This document shows, piece by piece, positions 18,701-30,161 of a stretch of DNA of 64,000 nt. Under the pieces are notes generated by a model. The model did no database searches, was not told where the DNA came from, and saw nothing but the letters and a program-made list of their open reading frames with translations. Positions within the stretch are counted from its first letter, which is position 1, and each line of letters starts with the position of its first letter. The DNA comes from CAJCBL01 sp035298965 (lineage in GTDB: Bacteria > Verrucomicrobiota > Verrucomicrobiia > Opitutales > Opitutaceae): NCBI GenBank assembly GCA_035298965.1, contig DATGXO010000147.1, forward strand, positions 1-64,000. Reading direction: 5' to 3'. The translations under genes were made by a program, and so were the position numbers.

Positions 18701-18729
18701 ACGCTCCCCACCGCAGATTTTTCCGCCCC

Positions 18730-19749
18730 ATGAAAACGATTCGCCACCTTCTTCCGTTCGCCGCCGCGCTCGCCGCGACGCTGGCGATCTCCGCCGCCGC
18801 GGCGGAGAAGACCATCACGTTCAGTAAACCCGACGCGCCGCACACCCTCCGCGTCGATGTCACCAGCGGCAGCGTGGTCGTGCGAGGCGCCGATGTCCGC
18901 GAGGTCTCGGTCTCATCCAGCACCGAGGCCGAGCACAAGGACACCCGCCGCGAGGACGGCCTGCGCGTGATCGCCGGCTCCGGCGCGTACAACGTCACCG
19001 AGCGCGACAACGTCGTGCACGTGACGCAGGACTCGAACGCCTTGTTCCGCGGCGGCAGCGATTTCGAGATCACCGTGCCGCGCGACACCTCGGTCATCAT
19101 CAAGGTCGCGATCAACGGCGATGCCGAGGTGCGCGATGTCTCCGGCGACATCGAGATCAGCAACCTCAACGGTGAGGTGACGCTGGACAACGTCGGCGGC
19201 AGCGTGGCCGTCGACACAATGAACGGCGAGATCACTGCGCGCTACGTCGCGCTGCCGGCGGGCAAGGCCCATTCGTTCTCCTCGATGAACGGCCAGATCG
19301 TCCTGTACGTGCCGACCTCGGCGCAGGCGACCTTCCGCCTTCGCGCGCAGAACGGCACCGTCGCCACCGATCTCGACGAGACGATCTTCGCGACCACGAC
19401 CGAGAAAGGCTCGAGTGAGTTTCCCGGAGCCGGCGGCATCCGCGCCGGTGTCGAGGCCGCCCGCGCGGCCCTCGAAGTCGCCCGCTCCCTCGCGCCCAAC
19501 GCGTACGGCAATCCCGCGCCCGAGCCGGATGCGGAGCCCCAAGTCGAGACATCCGACACCGCCTCCGCTCCCTCTGCCGACGTGAAGCCGCCCAAAGCCC
19601 CGAAACCGCCCAAACCGCCGCGCGCGCCGCATGCGCCCACGTTCCCCGCCTTCGGTGGACAAGTCGTGACCGGGCTCCTCAACGGCGGTGGCATCGAAGT
19701 CCGCGCTACGACGATGAACGGCGAGATCCAGATCCGGAAAGCGAAGTAG
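18730..19749 (+). CDS. Exported DUF4097-family beta-repeat protein
   Basis: A 339-residue secreted protein with a signal peptide (KTIRHLLPFAAALAATLAISAAAA, cleavage near residue 25; shown in full only as this range). The mature part is DUF4097-like, a parallel beta structure with recurring turns LNGEVTLD, MNGEITARY, MNGQIVLYV, QNGTVATDL and MNGEIQIRK. A Pro/Lys/Ala-rich linker (~275-305, KPPKAPKPPKPP) interrupts it before the last repeat. The family is often linked to envelope-stress loci and is related to the so-called toastrack domain. It is the last gene of the ECF/anti-sigma operon and ends at a strong terminator. Confidence 0.82.
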   Translation: MKTIRHLLPFAAALAATLAISAAAAEKTITFSKPDAPHTLRVDVTSGSVVVRGADVREVSVSSSTEAEHKDTRREDGLRVIAGSGAYNVTERDNVVHVTQDSNALFRGGSDFEITVPRDTSVIIKVAINGDAEVRDVSGDIEISNLNGEVTLDNVGGSVAVDTMNGEITARYVALPAGKAHSFSSMNGQIVLYVPTSAQATFRLRAQNGTVATDLDETIFATTTEKGSSEFPGAGGIRAGVEAARAALEVARSLAPNAYGNPAPEPDAEPQVETSDTASAPSADVKPPKAPKPPKPPRAPHAPTFPAFGGQVVTGLLNGGGIEVRATTMNGEIQIRKAK

Positions 19750-19781
19750 CCGCAGTCGCTCTCTTTTCTCCATGCTAATCG

Positions 19782-19808
19782 AGGCGCCCGCCTAGCGGGC
19801 GCCTTTTT
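19782..19808 (+). terminator. Rho-independent terminator of the ECF operon
   Basis: A 10-bp stem (19782-19791 with 19795-19804) with a three-base loop is followed by five T residues. It separates the sigma/anti-sigma/DUF4097 operon from the PspA cluster. Confidence 0.88.
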
Positions 19809-20035
19809 CGTCGCCACCGAAAGCGCGCGCACACCACGGCTCCGCAGGGCCGCCGCAGAGCAGGCTGTAGCCGGCAGGCCGCGCCAAGGCCCAATCTGTC
19901 TACAAACTCGCGTCTCCGTTCCACCGGTGCGGCGTTTGGTTCTTGTTGAGCCGCGCGCGGCGACCCGCAGGATCGCGGCGTTTCCCAACCGGCTCTCATG
20001 CCGCGATCAACGTCCCGCTCGCACAGACTCGCACC

Positions 20036-21691
20036 ATGAAAAAATTCCTCTTCGTCGTCGTGTTTCTCGGTCTCGTCGGTCTCGGCATCTGGAAGTGGTG
20101 GGGCCGCCTCGATCCGCACAAGCCCGCCACCGCCGCGGTTCCCGCCGCCTCCTCCGGCGCTACGGCTTCCGCGAGGTCGAGCGCGTCAAATCTCGACAAG
20201 CTCGACGGCCGCATCGAGGCCGCCACCGAGGTGCCCGCGCTCGCACCCGCCGCTCTGTACCCGATGAAGGACAATACCTTCGACCTCGAGCTCTCCGAGT
20301 ACGCCGGCTACGCGGGCCTCATCGCCGCCAACGGCGGCCTCGAGCCGAACGAGAACTCCTACTTTTTCAAGAAACACGGCTTCAAGGTCCGCATCTCCGT
20401 CAGCGAAGAGGAAAGCTGGAACGCCCTCAACGCCGGCCGCATCGGCGGCGCCGCGACGACTGTCGACGTGCTCGCCGTCTACGCGAAGACACTCCAGGCC
20501 GTCGTGCCCGCGCAGATCGGTTTCTCCCGCGGTTCCGATGCGCTCCTCGTCACCGCCGACGTGAAGCGCATCAACCAGCTCAAGGGCCGCGTCGTCATGG
20601 CCGCGCAGTTCACCGAGGCCGATTTCTTCATCCGCTACCTCGCACAGGAGGCCGGCCTCGAGTGCGCCGCGCTCGCGGCCGGCGAACGTCCTGACCCGGA
20701 GCGCATCAACCTCGTCTACGCCGAGACCGCGTTCGAAGCCGGCGATGCGTTCGCGGCCGCTGTCGAGTCGGGCAACTCGCCGCTGGCGGGCGCCGTCGTT
20801 TGGGGGTCAAAAATCCAGGACGTGCTCCAGCGCACCGCCGGCAAGACCTCCGCGCTCGCGACCAACCGCAATCTCCTCGTCGTCGCCGACGTGCTGCTCG
20901 TGAACAAACCGTTCGCGCAGGCCAACCCGCAGATCGTCACCGGCCTCGCCGACGGCCTGCTCCACGGCAACGACCTCGTCCGCACCGCGCCCGAGGCGCA
21001 ACTCGACGTAGTCGCGAAGGCGTTCAAGTGGACGCGCGAGCAGGCGCGCGCCGAGCTCGCCCTGATCCATTTCAGCAACTGGCCCGAGAACAAGGCGTTC
21101 TTCTCCGGCGCGATCGACGCCGCCGGCAGCTACCCGGGCATCTACCAGTCTGCGATTTTCGCCTACGGCACGTTCGCCAACCACTCCGTACCCGCCGAGC
21201 GTTTCCTCGACCTGAAGCTCGAGCCCCTCGCCGCCGCCTACGCCTCGCAGAAGATGGAGATCCAGCCAATCCGCGCCGCCGCCTCCTCCACGCTTGAGCA
21301 GAATCCGCTGCTCACGCGCAACATCCGGTTCCTCTTCGCGCCCAACTCCGCGAACCTCGAGAGCAATCCCGACAACGACAAGAACTACGGCTCCATCAAG
21401 CAGCTCCTCCAAGTCAGCCCGGGCTCCACGATCCTGTTACGCGGCCATGTCGACGACGCGATGGTGCCCGAGTTCCGCAAGCAGGGCGGCGACGCCTTCG
21501 TGCGGCAGATGTCCTTGAAGGCGATGCAGCTCAGCAAGGACCGTGCGGAATCCGTGCGCACTGAGATGGTGAAACGTTACCAGCTCGACGCGAAACGCAT
21601 CGAGGTGATCGGCCGCGGTTGGGAAGAGCCCGTCGGCAAGAACAGCGACGAAAACCGCCGCGTCGAAGTCCAGTGGTTCACCGTCGAGTGA
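20036..21691 (+). CDS. Solute-binding domain fused to OmpA C-terminal domain
   Basis: A 551-residue protein. Residues ~4-22 form a hydrophobic anchor without a clear signal-peptidase site, so it is probably fixed in the inner membrane facing the periplasm. Residues ~75-400 resemble an NMT1/SsuA-type periplasmic binding protein (AGLIAANGGLEPNENSYF, then LNAGRIGGAATTVDV). The C-terminal ~120 residues are an OmpA-like peptidoglycan-binding domain (IRFLFAPNSANL, ILLRGHVDD, LSKDRAESVR, ENRRVEVQW). About twelve extra residues sit between the conserved Asp and Arg strands compared with OmpA. No transporter permease is nearby, so binding probably serves sensing rather than import. The ATG at 20036 begins the anchor. 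Confidence 0.85.
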   Translation: MKKFLFVVVFLGLVGLGIWKWWGRLDPHKPATAAVPAASSGATASARSSASNLDKLDGRIEAATEVPALAPAALYPMKDNTFDLELSEYAGYAGLIAANGGLEPNENSYFFKKHGFKVRISVSEEESWNALNAGRIGGAATTVDVLAVYAKTLQAVVPAQIGFSRGSDALLVTADVKRINQLKGRVVMAAQFTEADFFIRYLAQEAGLECAALAAGERPDPERINLVYAETAFEAGDAFAAAVESGNSPLAGAVVWGSKIQDVLQRTAGKTSALATNRNLLVVADVLLVNKPFAQANPQIVTGLADGLLHGNDLVRTAPEAQLDVVAKAFKWTREQARAELALIHFSNWPENKAFFSGAIDAAGSYPGIYQSAIFAYGTFANHSVPAERFLDLKLEPLAAAYASQKMEIQPIRAAASSTLEQNPLLTRNIRFLFAPNSANLESNPDNDKNYGSIKQLLQVSPGSTILLRGHVDDAMVPEFRKQGGDAFVRQMSLKAMQLSKDRAESVRTEMVKRYQLDAKRIEVIGRGWEEPVGKNSDENRRVEVQWFTVE

Positions 21692-21705
21692 TCGAGGTAG
21701 GGACG

Positions 21706-21790
21706 GCGCTCCGGGCCATGGTGGGGCGGGCTTCACGCCCGCCATCCGAAAGCCCGGCGGGGAAAAACCCGCCCTACCGCCGATCCCCCT
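21706..21790. repeat. Intergenic hairpin-rich repeat
   Basis: GGCGGGC-TTCAC-GCCCGCC and GGCGGG-GAAAAA-CCCGCC form two neighbouring hairpins in the 156-base gap. The composition looks like a dispersed repetitive intergenic unit rather than a coding sequence. A less similar hairpin (GGCCGGT-CGGAA-ACCGGCC, 25889-25907) lies after the AAA+ gene. Confidence 0.4.
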
Positions 21791-21847
21791 TCTGCCTTCC
21801 GCGCCACGCCTTGCCCTCTCTCGTACCGCCGCCAGACTGACCGCCCA

Positions 21848-22714
21848 GTGCGCCGCATCGATTACCTCAAAGCGTTCCTGAAAAGCGGTGACCACGCCGC
21901 GCTGGCGTTGCTCACGCTCGGCGTGCCTTTCGCCACCGGGCAGCCGCTCGCGCTCGTGATCGGCGCGGCGTTGTACGTCGTCGGCTGGGTGTACCTGCCG
22001 GACCGCAAGGGTTTCCGCGCCAAGATCGACGCCCGCGCCACCGCCGCCGGCGAACAACAGGACGCCGCCGCGCTCGCCGCGTTGCAGGCGGAGCGCGCGC
22101 GCCTCTTCGCACAACTCAACGACTCCACCCGCCGCCGTTACGAGGACCTCGCCCGCGTCTGCGCCGACATCGAGGAACAGCTCGCCACCGCGCCCGCCGG
22201 CACCGTTGCCCCGACCGACAAGCTCGACGGCCTCATGTGGTCGTACCTCGGCCTGCTCGCCACCGAGCGCCGGCTCGACCAGCACCTCGTGAAGGAGGAC
22301 TCGGAGAACTTCGCCGAACGCATCGCGGAGGCCGAGACGGAGCTCAAGACACTCGAGGGCGAACTCACGCGCACCCCGCCCGACTCCCCCGCGTACGAGA
22401 CGAAGTTCCGCCTCGTGAGCGCGAAGAAGGAAGGCCTTGAGGCCCTGCGCCGCCGCCACGAACAGTTCAACCGCTCGATGGACAACCTCGCCGTCGTGCG
22501 CGCCGAGCAGAACCGCATCGAGGAGCAGTTGAAACTCCTCCGCGCAGACTTCTTCGCCAACCAGTCCGCCGACGCCCTCGCGAGCCGCATCAGCGACACA
22601 ATCGACTCGCTCGCCACCGGCAGCCGCGTCGCCTCCGAACTCACCTCGTCCATGCCCGAGCTCCCCACGCTCCGCACTCGCCGCGTCGGCTACCAAGCGC
22701 CGCAGAAAGCCTGA
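21848..22714 (+). CDS. Membrane-anchored coiled-coil protein of the PspA cluster
   Basis: A 288-residue protein starting at GTG. Two closely spaced hydrophobic stretches (about residues 17-28 and 33-50) probably form a hairpin in the membrane. The rest (~60-260) is charged and helical with heptad character (LQAERARLFAQLND, AEAETELKTLEGEL). I cannot name its family. It lies 156 bases after the binding-protein/OmpA gene and 52 bases before pspA, and all are on the same strand. By position it could link the periplasmic sensor to cytoplasmic PspA; this is inference only. Confidence 0.8.
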   Translation: MRRIDYLKAFLKSGDHAALALLTLGVPFATGQPLALVIGAALYVVGWVYLPDRKGFRAKIDARATAAGEQQDAAALAALQAERARLFAQLNDSTRRRYEDLARVCADIEEQLATAPAGTVAPTDKLDGLMWSYLGLLATERRLDQHLVKEDSENFAERIAEAETELKTLEGELTRTPPDSPAYETKFRLVSAKKEGLEALRRRHEQFNRSMDNLAVVRAEQNRIEEQLKLLRADFFANQSADALASRISDTIDSLATGSRVASELTSSMPELPTLRTRRVGYQAPQKA

Positions 22715-22766
22715 TCACCCTTTCGCCTTCGTCCGTCTCTCCGCCAACCCTCATCTCCTCCTCGCC

Positions 22767-23522
22767 ATGTCGCTCTTCGCCCGTCTCTACAACCAAGTCC
22801 GTGGCCGCATCAGCCTCTTCTTCAGCTCGCTCGAGTTCCGCAACCCCGAGGTGCTCCTCGAAAACGCCAAGGAGGACCTCAAGACGAACCGCGTGCGCAT
22901 GCAGAACGGCATCGCGCAGATGGCCGCCGTCTCCGAGAAGCTGAAACGCCAGGTCGCCGACGGTGAGCGCCGCAAGGCCGACCTCGAGGGCCGCATCATG
23001 GTCGTCTACAACGGTGGCAACCAGCAGCTCGCCGAGGAGCTCGCCGCGCAGCTCCAGTCCGTCGAGACCGACCTCGCCGAGAACAAGGCCGAGCTCGAGC
23101 ACAACGAGACCGCCTACAAGGAGTTCGTCGCCGCCTGCCAGACCGCCGAGCAGGAGATCCGCAAGAAGATCGACAAGCTTACCGCCGCGCTCTCGAAGGC
23201 CAAAGCCAAGGAGGCCCTCGCCGATGTCTCCGAGATGCTCTCCGGCACGATCAGCTCGCAGAGCGCCTCGCTCGACAACATGCAGCGCCTCGACGAGGTC
23301 GTGAACGAGAAGCTCGACAAGGCCTCCGGCCGCCTCCGCGCCGCGCAGGACTCCACGCAGTTCAGCGACCTCAAGCTCAAGCAGCAGGAGCAGGACATCG
23401 CCAAGAAGGCCGCGCTGGCGAACTTCCTCGCGAAGAAGAACGTCGCCATGAAGCCCGCCGAGTCCGTCTCCGCCGCGCCGTCCCCCGCCCCCGAAAAGCC
23501 GAAGATGAGCGAAGGGGCGTGA
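22767..23522 (+). CDS. pspA: PspA/IM30 family membrane-remodelling protein
   Basis: A 251-residue, almost entirely helical protein of the PspA/IM30/Vipp1 family. These proteins belong to the ESCRT-III superfamily and coat stressed inner membranes. The amphipathic N-terminus (FARLYNQVRGRISLFF), the ENAKEDLKTN motif and the long helical hairpin (~30-140) are visible. The last ~25 residues are Ala/Pro-rich. It stands between a membrane-hairpin coiled-coil gene and, after one small unrelated gene, an AAA+ ATPase. No pspB, pspC or pspF homologue is in the window, so control differs from the Escherichia coli Psp system. Confidence 0.88.
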   Translation: MSLFARLYNQVRGRISLFFSSLEFRNPEVLLENAKEDLKTNRVRMQNGIAQMAAVSEKLKRQVADGERRKADLEGRIMVVYNGGNQQLAEELAAQLQSVETDLAENKAELEHNETAYKEFVAACQTAEQEIRKKIDKLTAALSKAKAKEALADVSEMLSGTISSQSASLDNMQRLDEVVNEKLDKASGRLRAAQDSTQFSDLKLKQQEQDIAKKAALANFLAKKNVAMKPAESVSAAPSPAPEKPKMSEGA

Positions 23523-23531
23523 GGGCCGTCT

Positions 23532-24083
23532 ATGCGCCCATCTAGCGCCGATCTGCAGAATCTCTGGATCTTCGCGTACTCGCGGGCCTCCCTGCTTGAG
23601 GCTGATTATTGGCTCGATGCCATGAGCAACACAGCGACAGGCACGCCACAGTTCGAAGCTCTGATTTGTGCAACAGTCGTCGCATACGCACGCCCTTTCA
23701 CGAAGTCGCAGATCACGGACAAAAAGAGGATTATTCCGCTCAAGGATGTCCCGCCTCCGTCATCATTGCACAACACCCATTCAATGCTCCTCAAGCTTCG
23801 CGACAAGGTGATGGGGCATAAGGACGCGACCCCCGCCAGCGGAGACACGAAAAGCCCGAACATTCTCGTGCTAGATCGAGATAGAGATGGATTCAACCTC
23901 CACACTATCAGGATCGGAGGTATGGAGACACGCACCCGAAGTGAAACCCAAGCGCTCTGCGGCTACTTTGTGCAAATCTGCGAAGCGCAGCTGAAGCCGC
24001 TTATTGAGCGCCACGGGCCGGAAATCATGAAGCAGCCGATTGGTCGCTACGAGTTGTTGGTGAACGAGCCACCTCATCCGTAG
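23532..24083 (+). CDS. Hypothetical protein inserted in the PspA cluster
   Basis: A 183-residue soluble protein of unknown function. It begins ten bases after the pspA stop and ends 50 bases before the AAA+ gene. By eye its base composition is clearly lower in G+C than its neighbours, and it uses codons rare around it (ATT, AGA, CTA, GAT). It has no signal peptide, membrane segment or motif that I recognise. A cluster TFxKxxxTDKKRIIPLK-like region and a conserved-looking NTHSMLLKLRDKVMGHKD segment suggest a helical protein. It looks like a recent arrival in an older operon. Confidence 0.72.
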   Translation: MRPSSADLQNLWIFAYSRASLLEADYWLDAMSNTATGTPQFEALICATVVAYARPFTKSQITDKKRIIPLKDVPPPSSLHNTHSMLLKLRDKVMGHKDATPASGDTKSPNILVLDRDRDGFNLHTIRIGGMETRTRSETQALCGYFVQICEAQLKPLIERHGPEIMKQPIGRYELLVNEPPHP

Positions 24084-24133
24084 CTTCGTCCAATCGGAAG
24101 CAGATCCTAGCTCCCATTTCAGCTTACTTTCCC

Positions 24134-25849
24134 ATGCCCGCCACCCCGACCGACTGGATCCGCGAGATCGAGAGCCGCTACGCGGCCAACACCGCCTGCC
24201 AATTCCTCCTGCACGGCAACGTCCGCGATGTCTTCTGGGCCGCGCCGGCAAAACCCGCCGAGCCCGCCGCCGGCGGTCTCCAGCCGGGCGCGACCGCGGT
24301 CATCCCCGCTTCCGCCTCGCCGGACTTCCTCGACCTCGACGACTTCCTCGTCCGTCGCCTGCTCGGCGCGTTCACCGTCGTGCTCACACTCGACCTCGCG
24401 CACGGCATCGAGGTCATCCGCGGACGCGAGGCACTTCAGGGCTGGGAGCTGCTCGGCAGCCTGAAGGACCTGCGCAACTCGCCCAAGGAGTACCTCGACA
24501 CGCTCCGCCAGCTCTTCCTCTTCCTGAACAACCGAGCCGTCGGCGAGCGCACGCCCGTCCACGTGGCCGCGATTTTCAACGACGCGCCGCTTCTCGTTCC
24601 CAACGAGACCAGCAACCTCTACTTCGACCTTTCCGCCTGCGCCTCGCTCATCCGCGACTGGTCGCGTCCGCGCGAACACGCCTGGTTCAGCCTCACGACC
24701 TTCCTCATCACCGATGCGCTGAACGATCTTCACCCGATCGTGCGCAACAACCCGCTCGCCGCCGCCATCGCCGTGCCGCTGCCGAGCGAGGCCGACCTCG
24801 CCGCCGAGCTCGCTCGTTTGCAGGAGCGTTTCGCCGCGCCGCTGGTTGCATTCAAAGATCGGGCACCTATCCTCGCCAAGCGCTTGCGCGGCGTCACCCG
24901 GTACGCGCTGCTCGGCCTGCTGCGCCACCACGCCCACGCCGGCACCGCGCTTGCCGATGCCGATGTCGCCGCGATGCGCAAGGCCGCGGTCGAGCGCGAC
25001 AGCAACGGTCTCATCGAGTTCATCGAGTCGCCCACCACGCTCGACGACTACTCCGGCCAGCCGCAGCTCGTCGCCGCGCTGCGCACCGACCTGAAGCTCT
25101 TCCGCGACGGCGTCACCCGCGCCGTGCCGATGGGTTACCTCGTCACCGGCCCGGTCGGCACGGGCAAGACCTACCTCGTCAACTGCGTCGCCGGCGAAGC
25201 GGGGGTGCCCGTGGTCGTATTGAAAAACTTCCGCGACCGCTGGGTCGGCAGCTCCGAGGGCAACCTCGAGCGAATCTTCCGGCTGATTGATGCGCTCGAT
25301 CAGTGTATCGTGTTCGTGGATGAGGCCGACCAGACCCTCGGCCGACGCAACGGCAACGACTCGAGCAGCGACGTCAACGGCCGGCTCTACTCGATGCTCG
25401 CGCAGTTCATGGGCGACGGCGCCAACCGCGGGCGCGTGCTCTGGATGCTCGCGACCTCGCGGCCGGACCTCGTCGAGGTGGACCTCAAGCGGCCCGGTCG
25501 CATCGACCGCCGCCTGCCCGTGATCCCCGCCACGAGCGACAACGACGCGTGGGCGCTGCTGCGCGGCATCTTCGCGCGCAACCAACTCGCGTTGCCCGAA
25601 ACGCGTCCCGCGACGCTCGCGATGCCGGAGCTGCTCACCGCCGGCGCGGCGGCCTCGATCGCGAGCGCGATCTTCCGGCAGAGTTACCTCACGCAACGCC
25701 CGGCTGTGGAGTTGCTCGCGGAGCACCTCACGGACTATCTCCCGCCTGTGCCACTCGAGCGAATCCGCGAGCAGATCCGCCTCGCGGTTGAGGAGGCGAG
25801 CGAGCTCGCGCTGCTGCCGCCGGCATTGGCGGCGAAGCTGCGTGGGTGA
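24134..25849 (+). CDS. AAA+ ATPase of the PspA cluster
   Basis: A 571-residue cytoplasmic protein. The first ~300 residues are a helical/alpha-beta region of unknown family (starts WIREIESRYAANTACQFLLHGNVRDVFW). The AAA+ module follows, with Walker A GPVGTGKT (~339-346), Walker B CIVFVDEAD (~391-399), sensor 1 ATSRPD and the arginine-finger region LKRPGRIDRR (~455). This is the classic FtsH/Cdc48/Vps4-like clade, without protease or zinc motifs. The pairing with an ESCRT-III-like PspA suggests disassembly or remodelling of PspA polymers, by analogy to Vps4; not shown by sequence alone. It ends convergent to rpoC with a shared terminator. Confidence 0.87.
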   Translation: MPATPTDWIREIESRYAANTACQFLLHGNVRDVFWAAPAKPAEPAAGGLQPGATAVIPASASPDFLDLDDFLVRRLLGAFTVVLTLDLAHGIEVIRGREALQGWELLGSLKDLRNSPKEYLDTLRQLFLFLNNRAVGERTPVHVAAIFNDAPLLVPNETSNLYFDLSACASLIRDWSRPREHAWFSLTTFLITDALNDLHPIVRNNPLAAAIAVPLPSEADLAAELARLQERFAAPLVAFKDRAPILAKRLRGVTRYALLGLLRHHAHAGTALADADVAAMRKAAVERDSNGLIEFIESPTTLDDYSGQPQLVAALRTDLKLFRDGVTRAVPMGYLVTGPVGTGKTYLVNCVAGEAGVPVVVLKNFRDRWVGSSEGNLERIFRLIDALDQCIVFVDEADQTLGRRNGNDSSSDVNGRLYSMLAQFMGDGANRGRVLWMLATSRPDLVEVDLKRPGRIDRRLPVIPATSDNDAWALLRGIFARNQLALPETRPATLAMPELLTAGAAASIASAIFRQSYLTQRPAVELLAEHLTDYLPPVPLERIREQIRLAVEEASELALLPPALAAKLRG

Positions 25850-25920
25850 ACGGGGCGACGACGACGGGTGATCAGTACCGCACCGGGTGGCCGGTCGGAA
25901 ACCGGCCCTATTTCGGAAAA

Positions 25921-25958
25921 AACAAAGAACCCCGGCCGTAAGGCCGGGGTTCTTTGTT
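25921..25958. terminator. Bidirectional terminator between AAA+ gene and rpoC
   Basis: A perfect 17-bp stem (25921-25937 with 25942-25958) has loop GTAA. On the minus strand the stem ends in AAAGA..TTCTTTGTT symmetry and is followed by a run of T, so it should end the rpoBC transcript. It can also stop the plus-strand AAA+ transcript. A smaller hairpin at 25889-25907 sits just before it. Confidence 0.93.
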
Positions 25959-25997
25959 GAAGCGGACGTGTCGCGTCCGCGGAAGTTCGAGACGGTA

Positions 25998-30119
<4,122 letters not shown>

Positions 30120-30161
30120 TCTATGTAAAGGCTCGGATTGGTGTGGTGACGGGAAGCCGCG

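Noticed and set aside
21706..21790. Possible CRISPR or rho-independent terminator
   Set aside because: There are just two different hairpins, with no regular repeat-spacer pattern and no T-run. It was listed as an intergenic repeat.
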